From: Yponomeuta sedellus | Taxonomy: Eukaryota; Arthropoda; Insecta; Lepidoptera; Yponomeutidae | Direction: 5' to 3' | Assembly: GCA_934045075.1 (NCBI GenBank) | Contig: OW203721.1 | Coordinates: forward strand, 22,702,181-22,766,180 | Length of the DNA stretch: 64,000 nucleotides | Shown here: piece by piece, positions 52,174 to 61,470 of the stretch | Numbering within the stretch: the stretch's first letter is position 1 | Layout of the letters: each line of letters starts with the position of its first letter | The notes under the pieces: model-generated | What the model was told of the DNA's origin: nothing | The model's input: only the letters and a program-made list of their open reading frames with translations | The model's database searches: none | Translations under genes and position numbers: made by a program

Positions 52174-52475
52174 CCCGGTAATGCGTTTCCGTGGTATACC
52201 TAATTTCTAACGCGGGCGTACCGAAGGTTAAAGTTAGTAACAAAGTAAATAAAGCAGCTGTTTGTTTCTTCGCGACTTCAATGATGTTCGCATATTCATA
52301 CAAATTAATCATTAATCATTCGACTTAATCGTAACGATCAAATTAACAATCCTTTTTCGAGGAGATGAGGGTTGTTCGAGGGTCGATTTGCTGGACATTT
52401 CTGAAGCACCCAGTGAAAGTTAAAACATTAGTAATACTAGTCGGAAGCCCAGGATTCCTTGTTTTTGCGCTCCGT

Positions 52476-52555
52476 TTAGTCGTCGGGCTTCAGTATGGAC
52501 TCTAGCGGGTTGGGTCCTTTCCTTCTGGGGTTAGGCGCAGGCTTCGTGGCTTCAG
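52476..52555 (-). CDS. magu: SMOC-like terminal exon
   Basis: Acceptor attcctgttgcag, phase 1. Encodes EATKPAPNPRRKGPNPLESI then LKPDD and TAA. A basic RRKGPNPL tail is what I expect at the end of insect SMOC proteins. No poly(A) signal was pinned down. Confidence 0.75.
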
Positions 52556-55500
52556 CTGCAACAGGAATATTTTTATTACGACCTCTAGGATAGGTTAGCG
52601 TTGGCCAGAGGGATTTCTGAAAGTATCCTTGAATTATTAAATTTACGTTTAAGAGTCTCAGACTGCAGTAACGAGCTCTGCGGTGCCTCCCTCGGCAACA
52701 CGATAGCTTTCAAACTGTTCCGGAAGCTAAATGTGTACTCAAACTAACTGTGCTCTCATATCCAGACTAACCAGTGCGAAGTGGACTCGAATTTATTACA
52801 CTTGTTTACAAAAGTATACTTTTTGACTGTTGCTAGATATTATTGGGTGATATTGTTCGCTTGTGTCACGATCTTAAAGAACTACCTCCTTGGAGAGACG
52901 TTGGGATACAACCGATAAAACTGTGAGTGGATAAGTAAAAAAAATAAAACGGTTGATTGCACGATGCTAATACTGATCTCATGAGTCATGGGATGTCGCA
53001 GTAGTGCGGCAGCTTCCGACCGCAGCGGCACAGCAGCCTGCTCGGCGAACTAGCTCCTGCAAACCTTTCCACTCTCAAGTAGTGCATATTCTATCTGTCT
53101 TAAAAACAAGGTTTGCGTAGAATAGAATGAAATAGTACTAACTGGAGGCGTCGGGCCGCACGTCAAGGCAGTCTAGCCACTCGGTGATGCTAATACTGTT
53201 GTCGTGGTTGACGTCGCAGTAGCGCGGCAGCTTCCGGCCGCAGCGACGCAGCGGCTCCGCAGCCACCAGCTGCTGCAGTCCCTTCCACTCGCGCCGCTCC
53301 ACCGCTTTATTCTTGTCCTTGTCCAGCATGACGAACGTCCAGGTGGCGGCTTGCTCCTCCTTCGAGGCGCCCCACTTGATGTCTCTTTGGAAGAAACGCG
53401 TATTAAAATGTGGTGTCACTGTTCTTTGGCTGCACTACACTATACACTAATGGAGGTTCACCGCGAGCTCTCTACTTCCGATCTGAATTGTTAGGACATT
53501 ATGCTATACCTGTCACGCCTTCTGGATACTGGTTTACTGAGAAAGAAATTTCTCATTATATCCAAATTGTGCCCAACGGGAATGTAGGAACTATTTCTGA
53601 CTATTCTCGCCGTGTTTTTAACTAAACCTGTATTCTGGGGCAGAGAGCACTAATCTCCAGCGGCCTTTTTCTTTAGAGCTGATGTCTAGGTTCTTTGTGC
53701 CTCTTACGAAGTATTTTTTTCTGGCTTCAATGCACAAAAAGGGTTGTGTGCATTGAAGCCAGAAATACCTGTGTTGCGGGGTGAGAGGCATTTTTACCCT
53801 TAGCTTTTGCCTATACAAGCGTTTGGAATCAACGGTTAATTGAAATTGATTCTTACAATGCCTTACATTATTTCTAATGGCAGCTTACCCTGGTACAGTG
53901 CCATTAGTCGAAGTCGTCATCTTGTTCATAAACATGTTGATCAGGTCTCGCAGGAAGTTCGTCTTCATCGGTTCAGGGCATCCTGTCGGAGTATTACCTA
54001 ATAGTTACAGGTTTGAAACTTGAATAAATTAATTCTGTTGATGGGCTTCCCCGTGTATTGGTGGACCAAGGGTCCAATAACAAGACAAGACGCAACGTTG
54101 AAACGGTAGCACTGATAAAGTATAGAGTAGAAACTAGTAGAAGCTAATCAGACAGTGGGTCAGTCCCTTCTGGAGTTGCCGTGAGGTAGACGACAAAGTG
54201 TACGACGGTGTACGGTAGAATTTACCGTTCCCGAACCGAGGTTAGCCATTTTAGCAGTGAATGGCAAAAAGAAGTGTTTGCCATTCACTGCTAAAATAAT
54301 TTATCAGGGATGAAAAGGCTTTCGATGGCGTAGGAGCATAGGTCGGATTGCGACTCTGTCGCACAGCAGATGTAGCTTGTGGATGAAGAAAGTATGATGT
54401 TCTTCAGATCTGTTGTTACCTCAGAACACCATTTTGTGTTCTAAGGTTCCTAACGCCTCCTTTCTAGCTTGCCCGAGGGCTGATTCCAATGCCTACCTTT
54501 CATAGGGCTCACGTGGTGCGGAGCCGCGTCGCAGTCAGGCCGCCGGTCCTTGACTGAAGACCCCGGGATGGGCTTCCCTGTGTCCTGGTGGACGCACCAG
54601 CAGTAAGGCGTAGAGCGGTAGCATTGCGCGCGCGCGTACCGTCCGTCGCCCGTGCACTCGGGCACGTAGAGAGCGCTGCCGCCCGCTTTCTGAATTTGGG
54701 GAAAAGGTTTGCTGTCAAGTCGATAGCAGGTAAAGTTGACCTTCAGTTGACTTATTTATTTTGACACCCAAACAGAGAACCCGATCGAATTACCGCGAGC
54801 GATGTCCTTAGTCCTCTTTAGATAACATAAGAATATACTGTATTAACCGAAGAAACAAACATAAAATATTTACCAAGATTCATGGTACAAAATCAAATGG
54901 GAACATTATAGACAACCTTGTGATGGAAAATGGTTGAAGGAAAAAGCTAGCCCTTGTAAAAACTTTTTACAGTAAAGTAGGCATAACAATAAATAATTAT
55001 AATTAGTAAGTGACTTGCATCAATGAGCTGAGCCCATTTATTAGAGGATCAACAGATTCGCAAGGCATTTCATTGAACGTTTAAAGGGGACGGACGGGAC
55101 GTTACGAATTCGCTGAAAGCAAAATCCATCGCAATTGCAAGGATTAAATTAGCTATTTCTCTAAAAAATAAAACAAAATCGCTTATCTTATAAAACAAAA
55201 TCATTCATGCTGGATAAACTCAAAATCTTATCCCTTTTTTAAATTCTCATAAACTAGCTGTTCAAATTGCATAGCATTATGTTTTTGAATATCTTCTAGT
55301 ACCTACGACACACTACACACCTCCAAAGGATTCGCAAATTCGCTCGCAAAGAGTACTATAAAGATATGGAACTCGTGTCAGCCGTCTGTATTTCTAGAGA
55401 CATGTAACATATCCAAACAAGCGACATAAACTTCGACCACCATCAGGCATTCAGGCGAGGAAAATCAGTCACAGCATATTATTGAATAGCTCGAAGAAGT

Positions 55501-58500
55501 CAGGGCCGTTGGAGCGAAAAAGTTGACCGGATGACGCAGCGTGGGCAAGCCCTGCACCAAATGGTTTGACGACTTGTGTTCGCGACAAGAACGTTTTATC
55601 CTTGGTTCGCGAAATAGATTAGTTTTTATTGTGACAACATTGAGTTGCATTGTTATGTTGTCACTATTGTACATGGAGTTCGTGCTTTGCCGCTCCCGCA
55701 CGCGGTTTATTTGATTTTATAATATAGTCTTAAAAATAGTAAATCTCGGTTTTCATTAATCACCAGCCTTCTAAATACAGTCCACTCAACCACAAGTGTG
55801 TGCTTGGGAGCCAATTCTAATTTCATTAGCAAATAATTCGTATACGACTCTAAGGCTTACGATTTGAACACTACATAAAAAGTAGAGAATCTGTATTCTG
55901 AACGCCATGCTAGGTGCATTGAATTAGAATGAGAGAAAATAAAAGTCTAATAACTCTGTCGAGATCTTATTTTTATGCGACAAATGTCTAATCCTTCGAA
56001 CATTTTGCGTCTACGCTTTCAATTCGCATGGGCGAGAATCGGCTCCCTGGATACGGTGGCGAGGAGTCGCTGGATGCGAGCGGCACAAGACCGCTTGGAA
56101 AACCATGAGTTAGGTCCTGCAGTGGGCGTCAGATGACTGATGATGTTAAGTGCAAACCTGCTCGTCCAGCACGGCCTGCCGGTCCGTGAGGCAGTCGTTG
56201 GCCTCGTCCTCGTGACGTGCTTCGCTTTCAGCGCCGCCGTCCACCGCGAATGACTGGCGCACCAGCGTGCCCGGCAACACTGGAACATAGCGTTTGATGC
56301 GATGATTACAGAGATTCCATGGCACGTGACTGTACAGTACTAGGCGTCTTTAAAAAGGAAACCTTTGTGTAAAAAAGTGGTGATCTGTCACACCGTATGT
56401 ATATTCCAGTAACCTAACCCAACAACATGGGGTTTTACATCGCCATTAACGCCAGTGGGTAGATAAGTCCCCATAAGGCCTACACTCTCAGGTGTTCTCT
56501 GTATGAATGTGTACTTAATCATGTAGGTAGTGGGTACGTACATATTCATGATTAGAATAAACCTTAGAGTTTCACGGACATTTTTGCAACACTTTGCATG
56601 TAACTTCAATAAGCAACCTGAGAAGTAGCCCCAGCCACATTGATTTGGGTCCATGCACATTCACTACGATCGCCGCTGTAGGTACATGATACGAGTAGCA
56701 TATCCGAGTAGTCATTTTAAAGCAGTCAAGAGAGCCGACGATCTGAGGCCGACTCTCGACTCGATTGGCTGAGGATGGCAAAGAACAGAAAGAAGTGGCG
56801 TGCCTTGATAGAAACTTGCTTGTGACCAACAGTGAACGAGTAGGTATGACGTATGAATAGGACGAGTTGATCGAGTCAGGTTTGTTAGCGCATACTACCG
56901 GGGAAGGGCTTCGCCACTGTGTGAAACTTACCTGAGCTGGGGTCCAGCGGGGGCTCCTCCTCGCCGTAGTCGGTCTCCGGCTCCGGCTCGCGCTCCTCGT
57001 CTGCGTTCAGGGCGATGAAAAAACGGAGGGAGACTATGTATTATTATTACGTTTGCACACGAGATGCTAAAAGCTAATGGCACCCGCTTTTTTAAAATAA
57101 TTAATAATTGATATGACTAGAAAATTAATAAATAAATGGCGTTAAAAGGTTTCCGACAATCACACTTCCAAGTATGTCTATTAGCGCTTTACAAATTTTG
57201 ACAATAACTGTGCTGCTTAATGTCACTGAAAGCTTATGACTCGATAGCTCAGTGGCATTGTGGTCAAGATCCTGATGCGTATGATCCGGGTGCGGGACCG
57301 CACCGGTATCTGTTTATTTTAAAGTTAAACTGTAGTAGAGAATAGGAGAGAATTTCTAGCTAGGTCGGGAGAACCAAGCGATGAAGCAGTCTGGCTCTAG
57401 CAGTGGTATACTCACAATCCGGAGCGGGCGGCTCCGGGCTGGCCAGCAGGCAGTTGGCCCACTCCTCGCGCCCGATGGAACCGTCCGCGTCGGCGTCGCA
57501 GCCCCGGGCCCATGCGCGCGCGCAGCGCTTCGGCTTCACCACCTAACGGACCAATCGGAGCTAATTATCTTACTACCTGTGATAAAGTTTGGATTGTTGG
57601 ATGTTTGTTACGAAATCACTCCCGTGTCATAATCACGCCAGAACGGCAGAACGGATCTGAATAAAATTTTCGTCAGATAGGTATAGATTATAGTCAGGAA
57701 ATCCGTACAGGCAAAAATAAGCCTCCAGAAAAGATGATATTTAAAATTTTTACGCCAACGAAGTGGTAGGCAACATCTATCAATTAGTATAGGAATCTAT
57801 CTAGGTATGTTAGTTGACTTACAGCTTTTAAGGTCTACCTACACTACGTCTAGGCTGTAACACCTGGGACACAATAGGTATTTTATTTGCATGTGAGTTG
57901 GTTTGCCCAGTAGGCTTGCAGATGCAGCGGTGCTCGCGGACCTTCCAGTTAGCAATACCGCGCATCTCCAGATCAGCTTTACTTACGCGAATTTCCGGGA
58001 CTGTGATTTACTTACATTTTTGATGAGCCGCCGCAGGCCGCGATCCTATTTATTCAGCGCCGCATCCAACTCGCGAAACTTCCTGTCTGCGATACCACGA
58101 GCTCCAGGTCCACTGCACTTACTCGCTTTTCTGGATGGTAGATATTACCTTCTTGACAAGTCGGCGCAGGCCGCACTACTCGGGTTTGTGCAGCGTCGGT
58201 CCCGAACTTTGTGTCTGCAACCGCGCATCTCCAGGTCAACTTTAGTTCCGCGAATTTCAGGAACTGTGCATCCAACTGTGCATAGATATTACCTACCTTA
58301 TAGATAGGTCGCCGCAGGCCGCGCTCTCGCTGTAGTCCCGTTCCAGCTCGCGGAACTTTTAGTCTGCAAAACCGCGCATCTCCAGGTCCGCTGTACCTAA
58401 ACCTTTTTCTGGAACTGTGGATGGTAAATATTACCATCTTGATAAGTCGCTCCAGGCCACGGTACTCGTGTTTGTGCAGCGCCCCGCTGCGTTCCTGTTC

Positions 58501-60619
58501 CAGCTCGCGGAACTTCGTGTTTGTAATACCGCGCATCTCCAAGTCAACTTTAGTTGCGCGAATTTCAGGAACTGTGGATGGTAGATATTACCTTATTGAT
58601 AAGTCGCCGCAGTCCGCGCTACTCGCTGCAGTCCCGTTCCAGATCGCGGAACTTTCAGTCTGCGAAACAGCACATTTCCAGGTCAGCTGTACTTAAGCGT
58701 TTTTCTGGAACTGTGGATGGTAAATATTACCTTCTTGATAAGTCGCCGCAGGCCGCGGTACTCGGGCTTGTGCAGCGCCCCGCTGCGGTCCCGGTCCAGC
58801 TCGCGGAACTTCCAGTCTGCAATAGCGCGCATCTCGAGCGGCGGGGCGCCTGCTGCGCGTACTCGCTCGTACTCGTTCTTGAAGATGTTTATGAGGTTCG
58901 CGTTGAACTGTCCGCGGTCAGCGCGGGAGCACGCTGAAAGCCACGAAATTATAAGCTGGAAGACGAGTGATTGGTGAGTTATAGCGATAGTATATGAATA
59001 ATAATAAATAAATATTCATGGACATATTACACAGATCTCGTTAGCCCTATACTAAGTACAACTAAATGACTTGTATTATAGGTGCTAACTCGACGATAGA
59101 TTTAATACAATAAGGTTAAGCAACAACAGGCGCGGTCAGGTGCTGTATGGACTGTCCCGTGCCTACCGCTAGTGGTATTTTTTCCGAGAGCTTCCGTGCT
59201 TCGCAAGGCACCTTAAGCTCTTGGTGCCTTCTGTCATGTAATGACAGTCGTTAAGCCATGTCAGAGGCCTTGTGGGCGGCTTGATAACTTATGATATGAC
59301 AGTAAGGCCCACCACTGTCTTACAATCATCCACCAACCCGGACTTGGCCCCAGTGGTGGAGTATGGCCGAACCTTGCTGCGATGCAGGAAGAGCTGCAGT
59401 GGGTTCATACAAAGGGTTGATACCAATACGTACCAATATCAAGACTGTATGGAGGTTTCAATGCTTACGTTTATGGTTTATGTGAAGCAGTCAGTGTATC
59501 CTCGGCAAATGATCCTCGGTTACCAAGAGCACAGGATGCATTCGTTAATCAAGAAATATTGTTTGATGGTGTAAATTTTGACTAAGACATCCCTAGCCAT
59601 GATAAATGGAATGCCTCTGTGTCAGCTCAGACTCCACGGAAGAATAAAGGGACCATAAAAGGGGGAAAAGACTAAGTTTGGAGTTTTGTCCATTTCTTCT
59701 CCAAAATCTAGATTTTGAAATGAATTGTAACTTTAATTAAGCCGCAGTTTCTGCGCTGCTTTGACTTACATAAACCTTTTCATTTCAAAAATAATAAAAG
59801 ATGGTGTTAATTGGTGGTGGTGCTTACTATATACCTACTTTTCTTAAGTGCATACCATTACAGATAAAACCATTAAATATCTATAGGTAATATTTAGGTA
59901 TGTGGAAGACGGATTTCGCGGTGTTAAGGAAGAGTGTAAAGTTACAGGAAACTTTACTGCTGACTGATCCTAGGTGAGCCTATACTTTAAGTTGTTTCTT
60001 TTAGAGACATAAATCGTTTTTTTACAATTTTGTTTGATTATAGTACAGAACCAATTTTATATCAACAAGTAATCAACGTGAGTAGGCCAATTTTTTTAAG
60101 TCTTTTGCTAATTCTTATTCTAGGTTAGTACATATTATTAAAAATAATTATTAGGTAGGTACTTATTTTTCTAACACGTAAGTTACTTACGGTTGATTGA
60201 TGCCAAAATTAGATATTTTCTCCCAAGTTTATGAACTGTGTTTATGAAATTAACAACGTGTTACCTAAAAAAGTGCCCCAGGTTACTTCATTTATGGAAA
60301 TATGGCAGTTTTAGACTAAAAAGTCATACTTTGCTGGTAGAATATTGTTTACTTAAATAGACAAGGATAAATTGACTATATGTATAACATTTGCTTACAG
60401 GGCTCATGTTGCGGATCACTATTTAAGTTAAAAATTATTCTGTACCACATGAAGCAAAAAACGAACTTAAACTAAGTGAGATATATGATGTGGTGGCATG
60501 GCAACTGGAACCCCGATGCGTGACTCCGACTCGCGCTTGGCTTAAGTTTTTTTTAAGGAACTTACTTTTCTTATTCCTCTGGGCTCGAGCTGAGGATCGA
60601 CGACGCGTGTGCGATTTGC
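52476..60619 (-). CDS. magu: SMOC/Pentagone-like gene, 3' nine exons (5' end outside window)
   Basis: Exons, in transcription order: 60619-60566, 58933-58731, 57542-57416, 57000-56932, 56279-56158, 54689-54497, 53982-53889, 53384-53143 and 52555-52476. All join in phase with GT..AG introns. The domain order (EF-hand pair, acidic linker, thyroglobulin type-1 with YCWCV, EC domain with CPEPMKTNF.. and two EF-hands) matches SMOC proteins and Drosophila Pentagone (magu), a secreted calcium-binding modulator of BMP/Dpp spread that binds glypicans. The missing 5' part should hold the signal peptide, the Kazal/follistatin domain and the first thyroglobulin domain; I find no sign of these up to 64 kb. 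The gene symbol is by orthology with Drosophila and should be treated as provisional. Confidence 0.85.
52970..53095 (-). repeat. Degenerate copy of the second EC exon
   Basis: Resembles 53187-53295: ATGTCGCAGTAGTGCGGCAG and CTTCCGACCGCAGCGGCAC against ACGTCGCAGTAGCGCGGCAG and CTTCCGGCCGCAGCGACGC, with indels and stops. It lies in the intron just downstream of the true exon. Confidence 0.8.
53143..53384 (-). CDS. magu: SMOC-like second EC domain, EF-hand exon
   Basis: Acceptor tttcttccaaag, donor CTCCA|gttagt, phase 2 to 1. EF-hand loops DKDKNKAVERRE and DVNHDNSISITE, with RCGRKLPRYC between. An in-frame TAG lies just past the donor. Splicing there is preferred because the downstream exon gives the typical SMOC basic C-terminus in matching phase. 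Confidence 0.85.
53718..53765. repeat. Palindrome, 19-bp perfect arms, 10-nt spacer
   Basis: TTTCTGGCTTCAATGCACA at 53718-53736 and its complement at 53747-53765, in a SMOC-like intron. Confidence 0.9.
53889..53982 (-). CDS. magu: SMOC-like second EC domain, first exon
   Basis: Acceptor atactccgacag, donor CCAGG|gtaagc, phase 1 to 2. CPEPMKTNFLRDLINMFMNK aligns with the CPEGKKMEF..SLLDAL helix of vertebrate SMOC. Confidence 0.8.
54248..54297. repeat. Palindrome, 21-bp perfect arms, 8-nt spacer
   Basis: ATTTTAGCAGTGAATGGCAA plus A (54248-54268), complemented at 54277-54297. In a SMOC-like intron. Confidence 0.9.
54497..54689 (-). CDS. magu: SMOC-like thyroglobulin type-1 domain exon
   Basis: Acceptor ccaaattcag, donor AAAG|gtaggc, phase 0 to 1. 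VPECTGDGRYARAQCYRSTP then YCWCVHQDTGKPIPGSS and PDCD: all the expected thyroglobulin-1 cysteines and the CWCV signature. Confidence 0.92.
54690..55805. other. SMOC-like intron, no gene
   Basis: AT-rich intron sequence. No supported ORF or RNA. Confidence 0.5.
55806..56047. mobile_element. GGGAGCC TIR element, copy C (242 bp), in a SMOC-like intron
   Basis: GGGAGCCAATTCTAATTTC to GGGCGAGAATCGGCTCCC. Interior as copies A and B. Confidence 0.8.
56158..56279 (-). CDS. magu: SMOC-like exon leading into thyroglobulin domain
   Basis: Acceptor tatgttccag, donor GAGCAG|gtttgc, phase 1 to 0. Ends NDCLTDRQAVLDEQ, the first cysteine and helix of the thyroglobulin type-1 domain completed by the next exon. 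Confidence 0.8.
56932..57000 (-). CDS. magu: SMOC-like acidic linker exon
   Basis: 69 bp, acceptor ctgaacgcag, donor CTCAG|gtaagt, phase 1 to 1. Encodes EEREPEPETDYGEEEPPLDP. Confidence 0.75.
57416..57542 (-). CDS. magu: SMOC-like EF-hand 2 exon
   Basis: Acceptor ggtccgttag, donor GGATT|gtgagt, phase 0 to 1. VVKPKRCARAWARGCDADAD then GSIGREEWANCL: a canonical EF-hand loop DADADGSIGREE, with the flanking cysteines of SPARC-type EC domains. Confidence 0.88.
57900..58730 (-). repeat. Tandem array of decaying copies of the EC exon 3' half with donor
   Basis: About six copies, period about 150 bp, arranged as alternating types (one ending AACTAAAGTTGACTTGGAG, the other AAGTACAGCTGACC-like upstream of the exon part), so the higher-order period is near 295 bp. 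Copies end at donors near 58585, 58434, 58300, 58152 and 58012; the copy at 57900-58000 is partial. At least five keep a GT donor (gtaat or gtaagt). None has a convincing acceptor. Confidence 0.9.
58731..58933 (-). CDS. magu: SMOC-like first EC exon (EF-hand 1)
   Basis: Acceptor cgtggctttcag, donor AAGAAG|gtaata, phase 1 to 0. Encodes CSRADRGQFNANLINIFKNE and an EF-hand loop DRDRSGALHKPE with D1, D3, S5, G6 and E12. Six decaying copies of its 3' half sit in the following intron. Confidence 0.85.
58934..60565. other. SMOC-like intron with one SINE
   Basis: Apart from the 5S-SINE copy at 59116-59397, AT-rich intronic DNA. No ORF I can support. Confidence 0.5.
59116..59397 (+). repeat. 5S-rRNA-derived SINE copy 6, in a SMOC-like intron
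   Basis: AAGGTTAAGCAACAACAGGC, GCGGTCAGGTGCTGTATGG (box C damaged), then the family body to the tail CCTTGCTGCGATGCAGGAAG. Confidence 0.75.
60566..60619 (-). CDS. magu: SMOC-like basic-linker exon
   Basis: 54 bp between tttttgtttcag and AAAA|gtaagt, phase 1 to 1, exactly what the next exon needs. Encodes KSHTRRRSSARAQRNKK, a basic linker expected between the first thyroglobulin domain and the first EC domain. Short, so less certain than the others. Confidence 0.55.
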
Positions 60620-60684
60620 CTGAAACAAAAAATAACAAAATTACTGGCCGCTGTCACATCATTTTAATATTATACATTAATTTA

Positions 60685-60840
60685 AAAACCTATTTATAGA
60701 GGCTAAAAATTCCACCCATGCCGGGATTCGAACCCGCGACCTCTGGCTATCCGTGCCAGAGGTCGCGGGTTTGAATTTTTGGCCTCTATAAATAGGTTTT
60801 TAAATTGTCCTTAGCACGGGTTAGTGCATTAAAATAATAT
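60685..60840. repeat. Inverted dimer of family 1 SINE
   Basis: A minus-strand copy (CATGCCGGGATTCGAACCC, GCGACCTCTGGCTATCCGTG) meets a plus-strand copy (CCAGAGGTCGCGGGTTTGAA, TTTTTGGCCTCTATAAATAG) nearly head to head, so 60693-60800 can fold on itself. Confidence 0.8.
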
Positions 60841-60867
60841 AATTATACATTAATGTGAAAGTTTCTG

Positions 60868-60960
60868 AAGATGCTTGGATGTTTGATACTCAATCACGCG
60901 GTAAGTGCTGAACGGATTTATATGAAATTTGGCGTGAAGATAGATGTATAACTGACTAAA
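60868..60960 (+). repeat. Dispersed repeat (ACTCAATCACGC type)
   Basis: GGATGTTTGATACTCAATCA, CTGAACGGATTTATATGAAA, TTTGGCGTGAAGATAGATG, as at 19878-19975. Confidence 0.55.
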
Positions 60961-61199
60961 GACATAAGATGACGTTCGCTGTGTCCGCAAGTCTAATATA
61001 CATATAAAAATCTCGTGTCACAATGTTTATTATACAACTTTTTCGAAACAGCTTCACTATCTCCGAAATCGAATCGCAGGTGCAATGCTGCCACCGCGCC
61101 GCCGGCCCGATACAACTATCGTGGAGCTTTACAGCCCGACGATGTCTTGCAGTTTCGATTTATCGATCAATGTGAAACTGGCCGAGAAGGAAATCTTCT

Positions 61200-61470
61200 T
61201 CAGGCTATATTAGTCCACTGCTGGACATAGCCCTCCCCTAATGAGCGCCATAGCGCAACGTTTTGTCATCATTGGGGGGTAATGCCCATAATCCCCACGC
61301 TGGGCATGCGGGTTGGTGATCGCAGTTTGGTGGAATTGTACTGCATGGGGCGCTGCTGCCCACCCCCTGGTTTGTGTCCCTTAGTCGCCTTTTACGACAG
61401 CCGCGGGAAGAATTTGGGTGTGTGCTATTCTCTAGGCCGACACCCCACAGAAGGAATTCTACTCATATTC
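61200..61470. repeat. Lepidopteran interspersed repeat (TAGTCCACTGCTGGACATAG)
   Basis: TATTAGTCCACTGCTGGACA followed by CCCTTAGTCGCCTTTTACGA and GGCCGACACCCCACAGAAGG. These are phrases I associate with widespread moth repeats (LINE 3' regions). No coding. Confidence 0.55.

Noticed and set aside
53138..53142. In-frame TAG after the second EC exon taken as the end of the SMOC-like protein
   Set aside because: A gttagt donor just before it and a phase-matched terminal exon at 52555-52476 giving a typical SMOC C-terminus make splicing more likely, though use of the TAG in some transcripts is not excluded.
57236..57300. tRNA-like GATAGCTCAGTGGCATTG followed by GCGGGACCGC
   Set aside because: A-box-like start only. 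No anticodon arm or proper B box, and it lies in a SMOC-like intron.
58054..58542. 162-codon minus-strand ORF across the exon-copy array, considered as alternative EC exons
   Set aside because: It is a chance read-through of decayed copies and intron. The copies lack acceptors, frames change between copies, and reading from the true exon meets a stop at 58683.
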